From Eutrigla gurnardus (Eukaryota > Chordata > Actinopteri > Perciformes > Triglidae): 64,000 nucleotides of DNA. Both the position numbers and the translations under genes were made by a program. This document shows positions 49,601 to 63,387 of the stretch, in pieces (the first letter of the stretch is position 1; every line of letters starts with the position of its first letter). The DNA is taken from positions 6,674,151-6,738,150 of the forward strand of contig OY741275.1 of assembly GCA_963514095.1 (NCBI GenBank), given 5' to 3'. The notes under the pieces are model-generated. The model was not told where the DNA came from. It saw only the letters and a list, made by a program, of their open reading frames with translations, and ran no database searches.

Positions 49601-52600
49601 GAATTGCCAATCCGACCCATGCGTGCCGCAGCATCATAGGCCTTTGTGAGAAGGTCGTCCGTGACCCTGCACTGAGGCCGGGGACACCTGGCATCCGGCC
49701 TCAAAGCCTCATCAGGAGCCAAAATGAGGGCCGCGATGGCAGGCTCAACTGGCGGCATGCGGCCTAGCCCAACCTGTGCCGCATCATGCATGGCAGCCAA
49801 GGTCCGGGCGTCTGAGGACGGATGGGAAAGGGCCCTGGTGTCCCTCCAACACGCATGAAGCTACTTCAAGTACTCCTCTGAAGGAGGAACAGTGAGTGCG
49901 GTCGGGGCAGGGCTGCGCCTGAAAAAGGCGCTAGCCTGAGCCGCATCTGTCTGGGGCACATCCAGCTGTAGGCGAGCAAGAGCCATGCGCATGATGGCCC
50001 CGATAGAGGTGTCTGCTGCCCCCTGCAGAGAGCTCCGAGCAGAGGAGCAGGAGGCCTCCCCCAAAGTGTGGGAGGTGTCGTCCTCCGTAACGGCCTCCCG
50101 GAACAGGCTAGACGAAGCCGCCAGCGACAGGGCATCGTCCAGCATAGGCGCATCCTCCGAGGGGGGGTCAGGCTGTAGCCCAGCCGGCCTCCGACCAGCC
50201 CCAGGCTGAAGGGCCAGGAGGAGCGCCTTCATCTGCTCCATGTCGGCCGTCAAACCGTCCACCTTGGAGGACAGCCCGCCCCTCCCCTTTTTCTTGGGGG
50301 GGGCACCCATGGCCGCAGCTCCCTCATGTCGAGGCCGACAACGGCGGGACTGATGTGGAGGGAGACTCGTCAAAGCGGAGGGATCGTCAGCTGTCGCCCG
50401 ACGCTCCAACTCTGCCAGCCTAGCCACCCTGAGCACCCAAGGCAGGAGGCCACAGTTCATACAGGCACTGTCAGTGAGGCCCTCTCTCAAATGTTCGAGG
50501 CCGAGGCAAGGAGGGCAGCGGTCATGACCGTCCTCAGACTCAAGAGGAGCCGCACAGGCGACACATGGATGGGCCATCACCTCCTTCCTATAGCCAATAA
50601 TAGTGTTACTGGGAGCGTGCGTCACCAGCAAATAACCAGACACTAATTAGCTATGAGCGTAAGCGCTACTGCTAAACAAAGTCAAATAATAGCGTTACCG
50701 GGAGCGGGAGCGAGAACACTGCCTTCACCAGTAAGCAACCAACCAAGGACAATTAGCTGTGAGCGTAAGCGCTGCTGCTAAACAAAAGTCAAATAATAGC
50801 GTTACCGGGAGCGGGAGCGAGAACACTGCCTTCACCAGTAAGCAACAAACCAAGGACAATTAGCTGTGAGCGTAAGCGCTGCTGCTAAACAAAAGTCAAA
50901 TAATAGCGTTACCGGGAGCGGGAGCGAGAACACTGCCTTCACCAGTAAGCAACCAATCAAGGACAATTAGCTGTGAGCGTAAGCGCTGCTGCTAAACAAA
51001 AGTCAAATAATAGCGTTACCGGGAGCGGGAGCGAGAACACTGCCTTCACCAGCAAGCAACCAATCAAGGACAATTAGCTGTGAGCGTAAGCGCTGCTGCT
51101 AAACAAAAGTCAAATAATAGCGTTACCGGGAGCGGGAGCGAGAACACTGCCTTCACCAGTAAGCAACCAATCAAGGACAATTAGCTGTGAGCGTAAGCGC
51201 TGCTGCTAAACAAAAGTCAAATAATAGTGTTACCGGGAGCGGGAGCGAGAACACTGCCTTCACCAGTAAGCAACAAACCAAGGACAATTAGCTGTGAGCG
51301 TAAGCGCTGCTGCTAAACAAAAGCCAAATAATAGCGTTACCGGGAGCGGGAGCGAGAACACTGCCTTCACCAGTAAGCAACAACAATAACATTGAGAGCA
51401 AGGAGGCCAACGAGTGCTAGGATCGGGAGCGAAAACACTGCCTCACCAACAAACGCCGCCACCAACCTGACTCCACGCTGGTCTGGTCTCAGACGAAGAT
51501 CAGCTAGCCACAGCCTCTGGAGGACGGGTTGCCCGCGGCTCCGACTGTCGTCACGAGGCTGCACGCGGCCAGCTGTTAGCAAGAGTTTCCAAGTTCCTTC
51601 TCAGCACTAAGTGCAACACGGTACATGCGCAGCGAGAAGATGAAAAGGGAACAGATCCTCTTACGACACCGGAAGATATAGCCCTCCCGGTGTCACGTGG
51701 GGGTCACAGGTGACTATGTTGTTATTGGTACTCGAAATGCGCATGCGCGAGGTGGAGATATCCAGTGCTTTAAGCACCGCCTCTGGCGGTCAGTAAGGAT
51801 GAAATAGAACTCACTTGAATAACATGCAACTGCCGACAAGAAACGCAGTCAGAAAACAAACATCACGTCATGGTGAGGAAACGAAAATGTTTTGTACAAA
51901 GAGATGTGAGAGGAAGATGAAAGAGTTCAAATAAAAAGTTTGTTATATTAACTCTGGTCCATCGTACCATACTCCTCAATGCGCATCCTCTTACAGGGAT
52001 TTTCCTCTGAGTCGTCGTCTGACATTTCCATCTCCTCCTCCCGTCTGATGCCCATGATCTCCTCGCTGTGGGCGTTTCTCAGCTCCTGAAACATCAGACA
52101 GTCCTCACCATGACGATGCACAGGAAGTGTCTCTGCATTTACTTCATGTAAGACAGCTTGTTGTTGAAAGTTGATAAGCACAGTTACAGTTTATACAGTT
52201 TACAATGACTGCGCATCAGTCAACAACTAATATTATTTTGTATTTTGGAATAATAATGACATTTTATTGCTATATTTAACTTTTTTATGTCTTACTACCC
52301 ATCATCCATCATCCCCAATGACTGTTCCACTGAAACTGTTCCACGTAAGACAATAAAGAACGTAAACTTGGCAAATTAAAATGAACTATTTTAGTGTTAA
52401 ATATGTTTTCTATGGGACATTATACAGTATATGTGAGCTCTTCACTGTATCTTACAGTCATTCACCATTATTTGTAATTATTTTATCCTACAGTTACTCA
52501 TTTAAACCATCTGCCACGCAGTCTGCCATTGGACAGCCTGAAGAGCCACGATGAGTCTGGGGCGTTGAGTAAATTCACGATTTATACTCTTAAACTATAG

Positions 52601-55600
52601 ACATTCTGTCTAATCTAGTATATAACCAGGCACTGGCAATTTTAACTAATAGTAAAAAAGAGATAGTAGTTGGATGTCTGATTCTGAAGTTATCAGAGAA
52701 AGAAGCTGATCAAACATTAGCTCAGCTCACAGCCCCTCCATGACGTTTTGTGTCCACCAAACAGCGTCAGCCAAACACAGATATTCAACATGAAGCTGCT
52801 TTATTTTAGTTTATTTGTTTTTGAGAGGAGAAGAGAGCTTTGTGGTAAAAACCTCCTAAAGGAATCCTAACAACTCCCATGATCCCATGCTGTTCACCAC
52901 GTCACAAGACCCTCTTGTGAAAGAAAATTATATGTTGTGGATTTAAACTATATGTTTTCTTTCGATCGACTAATGAATGAATTGTAAATCATCATTATTT
53001 TCTGGAGTTGAGTCAGAACATGAATGCATGCTGCAGAATAATCACGTTTTCCTATTCAGCATCTCTTCACATCCACAGAGGGGAAAGACACAGCATGGCA
53101 GCAACACAGAACCGTCCTGTTGCTATAGCGATACAGGCACATGGAGACTTACCACACTAGCCAATAAAGGAGGGACGGTAGCCTGCTAGAGACGGCTGTG
53201 TGTCTTTACTGTGTCTTACCTCTTTTCGAACCAAAAATATGATATATGTGGTGACACTTATGAAGCTCCAGTAATAATAATTTTGAATTTACAAGCAGAA
53301 ATAAAAATAAATATACTGTTATTCAATAAAAAACAAGTTTGAAGTCACTTATTTAGGTTTGAATGAATGAATGAATGAATGAATGTTCCAAGTCACTTTT
53401 AAATATAATCACAACACAGAAAATCCATATCCATTTAAGTGTACACACCATTAAGAATATTTTCTTTCTTACAGCGAACTGAAGACGTGACCTATGCTCT
53501 TTTCCAAAGACAGACAAAAAGCTCTCTTTTGACCTAAGTCTTTTAACCTCTCAGATAACAGGAGTTGCTGCCTCCACCAGTTAGTTTGTGTCTGTCATTG
53601 TGTGACTTAGATCTGAACTGAGTGTGGCGTTACTTTGTTGGTGCTCCTGTCTGTCAGTTTGCTTCTCCAAACTGGCTGCATCATCTTAGATTCTGCAGGT
53701 AAAACAGTGAGGTCCTCATAGTCAGGGTTGCTATTGCCTACACACAGCTCTCAACATGGCGTCAGCTTAGCCCACAGCTAGCAGCTAACAGTGCTAGCAG
53801 CACTTACATTGTTAACCTGAGGATGAACTACACATCCATGACAACACTATCAGTAAGGATGGCATTATTAGTTGTAACTGCTTCATGAGAGCAGTGCATA
53901 GCGGCAGCCAGCTAGCCAGTGGAGCATGCTCATGTTTCTTATTTCAAAAAACCCCAGCTTGGCTTAAAATGAATGGTTGTTACTTAAAATAAGTACTTTT
54001 GTTATCTAACTGGCATCAGTAAAGTTTGTAAGTTATATAACAAATCTACAGTAAAACAAGTCTGATGTATCAATGACGACGATAGGCTACTTTATGAATG
54101 AACCTGACTACTAGCATATACTATTTATGTAGTGTGTAGAAAAATATTGGATAACCATTGAAATAGGATAGGAGTTAAATGGACATTTAACTTTTTTCAG
54201 TGGTCATTTGACTACAGAATAAAATGCCAACTGTTGTTAGTTGTTATGGTGACAACACACCTCAGTGGGGCCGTAAAGCTCACTGGGAAGCTATAGATGG
54301 ACCTGAGCTTTCATGTGACATGGACATGTCATGTTCTGACAAAAAAACAAACAAACAAACAAACAAAAACAAGGCATTCAGGCCTGCATTCAGTCATTAA
54401 AACATGTTGTTCAATGAATGAATGTGTAGATAAAAACGTGATAATATAAAAGAATTTCATTGTATATATTTTTTGCGATTTGTTTTTATTTCTGCATTTA
54501 AATGTTGCATATCTTGTCCCAACAGATTGATGACACTGAAAACCACAAAGTCATGTTCATAGTAGATTTGACTGGATGAATAATTGATCATAGGCTTAAC
54601 CCTGGAAATCACTGTTGCCATAGCAACGCCTCACACTTTCGAGGAGCGCCAGATCTTTGCTTGAGATCTGGGCTGCTGGGAGGAGGCGACGATACGAGGC
54701 AGATGTCTGTCTGTCAAGGACACTGACTACAACAGGTCCGAGAGGTCTGTCTGTCAACTGTCTCCTGTGGGACAAAAAGATGGCAGAGAAGAAAGCAGTG
54801 GAGGGGAGGGAGGAGCCAACATTAAAAGGTATACCAACCTCACACTGCTTGCGCCAAATGTCTATGTTCCTGCGCTGTGGTTTTGAGAAATGGTCCCATG
54901 CCTTTTGCCTGGTGGTGGCGGTGAAAACGGCGGTGATCTGCTCGACTTTTGGGGTGAACAGGGAGGAGGAGGAGGAGGAGGGTCGAGACAAAACAAGCCG
55001 TTTATGTAGCGTTGTAGCACTGACTGAGGCTCATAGAGCAGGAAGAGGAGAGACACACTGACCACAGGATGGACATCCTCATGAGGACCGTTGTCTGGTA
55101 TTAAAGGAACAGTACACTCCTTAATGAAATAATGTCATCATGTGCTCAGGTCGGACAAAGGATGTCTGATCCTGATCCAAGTCCTTTAATATTGAGTTTC
55201 TGCCGATAAGTAAAGTTGTTGTTGCTCAAACATGAAAAGCTACATGAATGTTTTTTACCTTTTGATACAGCAAAGGAATGCAGTTGAAGACAGTAAGGAA
55301 ACATAGTGGAGAACAGAAAAGAAAAGCAGTGGAGGACAGTATGACCCCAAAACACGGTTACCGGAAAATCACAAATGCACTCATAATCTACTTTAAAATG
55401 ATCCACTGGAAGTCTGTAGTCGTATATGTATGTGTAGGCGTTCCTGTTGGGGGGCATATGGGATGTGGCTGGGAATGATCCAGACTTGTGAACTTCTTAT
55501 ATACATCTATATTCACTAATTAATGTGCAGTAGTGTGCACATAAATACAGCTATGTATGCTACACCAGATAATACCTGCAGACACACGTCAGTGTGTGCA

Positions 55601-58600
55601 AAATGTGCAATAGGAAGATATGCAATCTATATCAGCACTTTATAAACATGTGCAATAGGGCAATCTGGGAATAAAAACACGTGGGAGGATGATACCAGTG
55701 ATAATGCTGCTTAGAAGTTTTCCAGATGTTTTATAACCATTCATTCCTTTCCTTCTGACAGTCTGTTTGACTGTGATTTCATTTTCAGGTGCTCCACTCT
55801 CCTCCACACCATGCAACCAGAGGCAGTCCGGAGAGTAAAACTCATATTGTTTTTGGGTGAACTACTCCTTTAAACTTTCCTTCCTGTCAATCAACATTTC
55901 AGCTGACTTTCATATCTGGATCAAAATCTGTTGTGTCAGATTTAATAACTGCAGCTCTTATTTCAGGCAGATATTCTTTAATCAATGTTTAGTATCAGAT
56001 CAGAATCTATCAGCAGATAATCAATATTAAAGGACCCATTGATCGTCATAAGGGTTCAGATACAGTAGGTTAATCAGGACATTTCTAATCATTGAGCCTA
56101 CAATAATAAAATCAAACATCCTCTACATCTGACTCAAATAACTCACTTCAGTGTTCATCCTTATTTTCCCTTTCACAATAAAAGCCTCACAGTGACATGA
56201 TCTGATCAAACAGACAAATGAGTGTTTGAGAGCTAATGAGATGTTGGAGGAGATTTACATTTGGTTTTTTATTTCAGTTCTGTCTCACTGAGCACATAAT
56301 GACACAATGTGGAGTAAAATCTCACACTTTTGATTAAAGCAATCACATCTGTTGAATAAAGAAACGTTACGTTTATAAATCACTGACTTGTCTTTGATAA
56401 ACATTTGAAATATAATTGAATGTAATTCAGCTACAGATTAAGGACAAAATGAATATTAGTTTTTACATCTGAAGAGAAACTGCTATTAAAAATGGCATTC
56501 ATCGTCATTTGGAAAAGAAGACATGAATTACAAGAGAGGCGATGTACTGATGTACTGATGTACTGGTGTACTGATGTACTGATGTACTGGTGTACTGGTG
56601 TACTGATCGCAGCTATGACCATGTGATGAGCAGGTGTCTCTCCTGCCCTCTCCTCTGTACTTACATCACCTGCAGCTTCACTTCCATCACGACTGACAAA
56701 GGACAACATTTAAAATACGTTTTATCACATGTAATGTGATTCATTTGTACATCAGAATATAATGTTATTAGAGTTTAAATGTTGCCTTTCAAAGTGTTCT
56801 TTGCTTTAACATTTGAACTTCCCAAACATCCGATTGCTTACTGAACTCTGGACTGACAGTACTCACCTCTCTGCAGGACTCTGGACTCGTCTCACCACCG
56901 CTGCCAACATTCTCATAACACTGATATTAACTTGTTTTTTTATATCTGAATGAACGTCCTCATTAAGTCTGCATTAAGTGATATTTCATCGACACATTTT
57001 CCAGACTTATTCAGATCCCAGTATCTTTACAAACACAGATCCCACTTAGTGGTCTGGTTCTTATCTGGTGTCAGAAATCTGGATGAATCTGTTTCAGAGT
57101 AACCTGAATATACCTAATATATGAAAACAGACATTTGAACACATCCTTCTTTAAAATCTTCAGGTCATTTAATGGTTAATGGAAGAAGCTACGGCTTTAA
57201 TGTTCTTTAAATCTCTTCTCAAGTCTTTTTTGAGAATATACAGCATTTGTTAATATTGTGTATGTTCAATCTGGTTTTATGTCTCATATTTAGCTATTTT
57301 ATGTGTGTGTGTTTTATGATTCCACTCTTTGGTTTTAGTAGCAGAAAATGGAGATACATCGGATGGAGTTCATTAAGTAAATTGTTTCCACTACTGTAAT
57401 TTTATCAGGAGCTGGTGGAGATAATAACAATAGAAATAAGACTAATTCATAATAATAATGACTCCTACTAGTAATAATAACATCACTTAATGCAGCTTTA
57501 AATGTGAAGACAGTGCCGTCACACTTCTGCCTCTGAAACCTCGGAGCGACTGACCTAATCGCCACCTCACAGCGAGCTGAAGATAATGGAGCTGATGCTG
57601 AGACGGATGGGGGAGGGTTGTCATGGAGACTGGGCTGAGATCCTCACACAGTAAATGAGTTGCATCGAAGGCAGCCTTTAAAATGGCTTCATGGTCTGCA
57701 TCTCGGTAATCTGAGGCTGCAGCACTGTGTGTGGTGTGTGTGTGGATACTACTGGCTGTTGGTTTAGCAACCAACAAATAAAAAAGAGAAAATACTCCCA
57801 GAACATGAAAAAACAATCGCTGCTTTGAAAATATCAAATCCAGAACTAATTACTTGATTATTTAACAAATACTGAATTATAAGACGCTTATTAGAGGTGG
57901 GATTTGTATATGATGTTAACTACAACTAAGCACCTCAGTTAGACTACAGTAAATTATTCTATCCTTATTTATGCTGGCCTTAACAATAATTTGACTGGTT
58001 TCCATATTTTTCTGAAAAAAATCGGTTAATTTCATTTTTTGGTGCACCTAATAAGCTTGGCCAAGCTAAAACTAATGGAGTCTAATAGAATAAATCCTCC
58101 TTCATGAAGGTTGATTGTGTTGGTTCGATTGCAGGATCATTCTCAACAACGTACTACTTTATTCTGCTGTTGAACTGTGTTGTTTCTATTATTTTGTCTG
58201 ACCCAGTTTTATCATTGAGGTAGGCTAAGTAACCGGTCAACAGCAGCACAAACTACATAATGCAAAATGATCAGTCAATTCGTGCTGAGTGTGATTTCAG
58301 TTGTGTTGGAGGGCTCAGGTTTAGTCCGTCAGACCTGTTGAGGACTGAGATGCTAAGATGTCATTCAATTTAAATAAAGTTATTTATATATTTTGTGCTT
58401 TGTTGCTTCTATTTTGGAATTGTTTTTCTTTAATATAGTGAAATGTTGTTAAAAACACAATTAATGAACATTATATGATTATTCATCCTACAGTCACTTA
58501 AGTAGGAAGCGGGTTTATTCCACCTTATTCTTACTATCCAGCTGAACTTTATGAAACATGAAGCTACTTGTGGTGAAGTGATGAGTGGAACTTACCTGAT

Positions 58601-61600
58601 GAATTGCACAGTCTCAGTTATGCCAGTGAAAACTTCCCACACATCTGCCTGATGTTTAAAGTATTAAAGTGTCCTTACACTGTGTTAATATGGCCAGCAG
58701 GGCATTCTTGAAGATCTCTTTAGCGCGCTCCATCTCCTCCTCGTGCTGAGCTTTCTCACTCATCAGTCGGCGGACATGGCTGTTGGCCGACTGGATCATG
58801 GAGTAGAAGTGATTGGCGGTCCGGCGGTTGACTTCCCCACGGTCGATCCAGGTGAACAGCACCGCCGTAGCTTCACTGAAGTTATGGTCATCTAAATTCA
58901 GCAAAAGGTAGAATACATTATTGTATATACACATTATATTTTCCTTTTAAAACAGTTTCACAACAAGTTCTCTAAGTGTTTCTGATGCAGCTCTGTTACT
59001 GTTAGCTAGCTTATGTGTAATAACTACAACCCAAAACTATTTCCAAATAACTTTAAACTATAACGAACTATAGCTTATAATAACATTACTACTGATTCAT
59101 TGAGTATGTGAAGCTGATAATACTTGTTTACTTTTACTACAGCTGATAAAACTGAACTCATAATACTAAAAAATGGGACTTTTCTAAGAAGGACTTTGTA
59201 AGAAATTATTTTTACACCGTGTAGTGGTATTTTTACTTCAGTAAAGGATCCGAATACTGCTTAGCAGCTTCCTGTTTTATGCACCATCACACCAAATAGT
59301 GAGTGAAGAGCAGGATGTGGAAGTCATTTCATGGGACCTTTAACATTCAGTTGGGCTAAACAAACAACAGAGCAGCTAGTGAGGATTGAAATCCTTCTCT
59401 CGGGGCATTGACTGTTCACGGCTCTGTGAACCAGCCACAGCCACTGAGCACAAAAGCTTTTTTGATTTTCAACTTTTCAACTTAAACCGCGAGCTGCATT
59501 TGGCCTCAGTCATGTGTAGTCAGTGCAGAGTCTCCACGGGCCTCTGTCAAGTGTGTTCTCCCCCATTTGAATAACAATCGAAGCGCAGACGAGCGCAGAA
59601 CAGAGTGAATTAGAGAGCATTTAATGAGCTCAATACCCGCCGCAACACAACCTGTAAGAAGACACTTCCCCCGCTCAGATAAAGCCCCATTCATACACGG
59701 CAGCAGATTACAGTCACATTACAGTGAACACAATGAAGCACAGCTCAACAGGGACGACTGGAGGAAGAATGAAAATGTATTTCCCCAGCTGTATGAGGTG
59801 AAAAAATGATTTCATAATAGGTTATTCAGAGAGAAAACACAATTGTTTATGTTAGGAATTACAAGATGGATGTGAAACAGCCCATAGGCTTGGTGGGTGC
59901 AAGGTTGGGTACGTGGAGATTCAGGTGGACATACTAAGAAAGCAAAGCAACATACTTCTGCTTTCTAATTATATACTTAGAAACTATACATAAAACTGTA
60001 AAATATAATCATTTTTCAGCTAAACCCACATTTTTCTGCTACTTCAGCACCATGGACAGCACCACGACACTGATGTTTCAGAGTCATGATCGGGCCGTAA
60101 TAATAAGTAGTTTCTCTCTGCTACCAGGGGATGGAGAGGGGGTGCATTAGCTAATTACAGTAGCTTGTCAACAGCCAACTTCCTCATCAGTCATCTCCCA
60201 TTATCATTTAGTTGAAACCTGATGCTTAGCTGCAGGCATTTTGCTTGTGTTTAATTCTTTAGTAGCGCCAATTGTTTTCTGCTCAGGTGGTCGTAGTCTT
60301 GGAATGGCGACTCGTTGCCCAGCAACAAGTTTCTAATATGAAATACTAATCAGATGTACTGTTGCAGTCTATTGTGGTCGATGCATAAACACAAATTAGA
60401 GGATACTTGTGGCAGAACATTTTACATACAGCAAGAGCAGTGAGGTACACTACTGTGGTAAATGATGTGTAAATGTATTCTTGCTACTTTAATGATAAAC
60501 AGTAAAGACCTTTTTCTCTTCACTTTATCTTATCTATTTGAAGTATAACGTGTTCAAAATGTGTTTAAAAAATGACACTTGATTTAATCCGGCCACGGGA
60601 TCAGTTTCCCTGAAACAGTTACATTGCCACAATATGAGTAATGAGCAGTAGGCTGGATGTGAATGAGATTAAATTGTAAAGGTGACCATTGTTGTCCTGT
60701 GTGTGAAGACCAACAGCTTTCTACTGTTAAACTGGAGTATTTTTAGTCCCAGAGATACGAATCAGCCACAGCAAGAAACATGGAGGAGGAGGAGTGACCT
60801 TCACACTCTTACACAACAACATCCCTCATCACTCGCCCCACACTGCTGCCAGTTCACTCCCATCAATCTGTCCTTGTGCAGAAATGCAAGCAGAAGGGTT
60901 CACTCTCTGGTCTGTGTGTTAATATGTCTTATACCAGAGTCGATCCAATCGGTGCAGTTATATATTATTATTATAAATACATGCAGCCTAGCCTCCTTTT
61001 AACCATGCAGCAGAACGCGAAAACACTTTAAGTGACTAAAATTCATATTGTTTTTTACTGATGTATGAAATGAGGGTGTGTTTTGATGATCGTTTCAACC
61101 ATAGAAATATAATAGCAGCAGAAGAGACATTCACATTCAAATCAACTTGGTCAGGATGCTCAGCGGGCAACTTACATATAAAGTCAACCGACTTATGGCG
61201 GACTCACTGAGGTGAGGTTTAGTAGTAACGACTAGTGAGTGCAGTGGAGTAGTAAAGTTATGAATCATAGAGACAGACTAAATGAGTAAAATGTAGAAAC
61301 TTAATGCTTCATATGAACACTCTTATCACGCTCTAGGCAAGAACAATGATATTGTCAGATGAGTGCCAACTTTGTTCAGCTACCTAATGGTACCTCGGCC
61401 TCACTGCGGCGCTGGAGAAGGACAGCATGCCTAGCTGACTTGCTACATAACTAGCATCCATCTCTGGATGTCTGGCTCTCTTCCAGGTGAGCTGCGACTA
61501 CCCTTTATGTGACGTGTACTAGTCAAATGAACAATGAGTTTGTTTTACCCCTCATTTCTATGATTTCAGCTCATTGTTGGAGAGACTAGCTGGTGAACAT

Positions 61601-63336
61601 AGTGGTGCATTTGCAGCTAAAGAGACAGATATTGCCCTTGGTTATGGAGGAGACCAAAACAGAGATAAAAGAAAGGGAATATTGGACTTAAATCATGTGA
61701 CACAAACACAAAGATAAATCATCATCATGTTGATCTGTAATGTTAAAGTTCATCATATGAACATAAAAGGTGATGATATGTTTCATCCATTTATTCCATT
61801 GCATTTTGTGACTATTTCACAACCCCCAGAAGATTGAGCTGGTCAGTCACATGGAGAAAATGGATGATGTGTTTATTTCTAGAGAGCAGAGATTACCCCT
61901 CTTGCTTCACTGAGGTTTTTATCCCATTATGTGTTGCCTCCTCTCTGCAGCTCTCTGTGCATCACACTGCAATAAGTCCAGCAGCTACTAAAACACACAG
62001 GAAGCTGTAGAACAACAACACGGACAAACATGTTCAGTTCCTACTGCCGTCTGGACACTGCTGGAGACAAACTAAGCTGTTTGTCCATGAAGAACATCAA
62101 TATTCACTCATGATTCATTTTCAGTGTGTTATTAGGCTTATGAGCAGGTGATCTGCAGGAGATCTCTAAAGCTCCTTTTGCAGGTCCAACATTAATTCAG
62201 ACCGATAACTGATAAAAGTGATCCCCATCATTGTCTCCATGACTATGGCTGCAGAAATGTCTCTTTTTTACATCACAGTCTGTTTTCGTACACTACATTT
62301 CAATAACTTGACTGTGTCCAGTCTGAGAGGACGACTCTATCGGTCTGAAAGTCCTCTATAGAAATAGAAGGTTAGTCTGGGGTAAGTGTTAGTATCTTCA
62401 TTATTGATGGAAAGATGAACACGAATATAACAACTGGCATTTTTCAACAGTAGTGTTCATTGAAACATTATTGGTCTTCATTAGTGAGTTCTCACCTTTC
62501 AGTCTCTCTGCCAACATGGCCGCCTCGTGTTCAGAGAAGTGCACTATGGGAGGAGGAGACGGCGGTCTCAGCTGATCTTCGTGGATCTTGCGTCGGTGTC
62601 GTTCTTCTCGGGCCAGTAGGCGCTGTTGACACTCCCACTCGTACAGGTCGTCTCTGGCCTGGGCGAAGTCCACGTGGATCCTCCCAGAGTCCTTTTTGTC
62701 AGTGCTGGACCCGATACGCATTCGGTACCCTGAGAGGACAGAAAATACATAGTTGCATACATCTTCAATGTAAGTATACTTCTGAATTATTTCAACTCGA
62801 GCGAAGAATTAGCAAAACACAAGAGCGTTGAGATTCTCCTGCAGTCATCTCTGAATGAGAAATGGAGCATATTTGTATAAACCACTAAGTGTCTATGGTA
62901 CAAACAACAAGGATGCTGCTGTTTCTAGATGACATTATTTTAAGCATTTATAGAGCAGCTACAGTGTTAGCAAAGCCAACTCCCATTGATGCAAACTCCA
63001 ATACAAGCATTTTAAAAGTTGTCAGCTTTTCGTTCACTCCCGACAACCGACTTCACAGATTCCTCCCCTCCATTCCAGTAACTGTTCAGAAGTACACAAC
63101 CAATGGCTGCTCACCTGACAGGTAAAGAGCCTTGTCCACCATGAACTCCTCGCTGAAGCGGATGTGGCAGAAGTTCTTCTTGCTCTTGCGGATGGCGATG
63201 ATCTCTCCACACTGGTCGAACACCTCCCTGATGCTCTCCTCCGAGGCATTCTCCGGCAGACCGCCAACAAACACCGTCCTACAGCCAGGGGGGCGCTCCC
63301 GGGTCGATGGAGGGGGCAGGTCTGAACACAATGTCG

Positions 63337-63387
<51 letters not shown>

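Larger units (their letters stand above)
45767..51809 (-). mobile_element. DIRS-like tyrosine-recombinase retrotransposon, nearly intact
   Basis: About 6.04 kb inside an enox1 intron, same strand as the gene. Termini carry 146-bp inverted repeats (45807-45952 and 51647-51792), with extra unique terminal sequence outside each. At 46003-46099 an internal complementary region consists of the complement of the left terminus joined directly to the complement of the right terminus (AACTTTCG-TTCTATTTC), as expected for DIRS replication through a circle. Reading order on the minus strand: leader with 107-bp tandem repeats, gag, RT-RNaseH, tyrosine recombinase. No target-site duplication is expected or seen. 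Only one obvious break, an in-frame stop in gag. The closest enox1 exon begins 158 bp from its right end. Confidence 0.93.

Noticed and set aside
46318..50646. Several plus-strand open frames of 60-190 codons inside the DIRS element
   Set aside because: They are antisense shadows of the GC-rich gag, RT and YR frames and show no recognisable motifs.
54596..54838. A long minus-strand open frame running past the enox1 exon at 54839-54945
   Set aside because: This is read-through of the exon into the intron. ENOX similarity stops exactly at the GTTGGT donor, and the next exon (51968-52085) continues the conserved sequence in phase.
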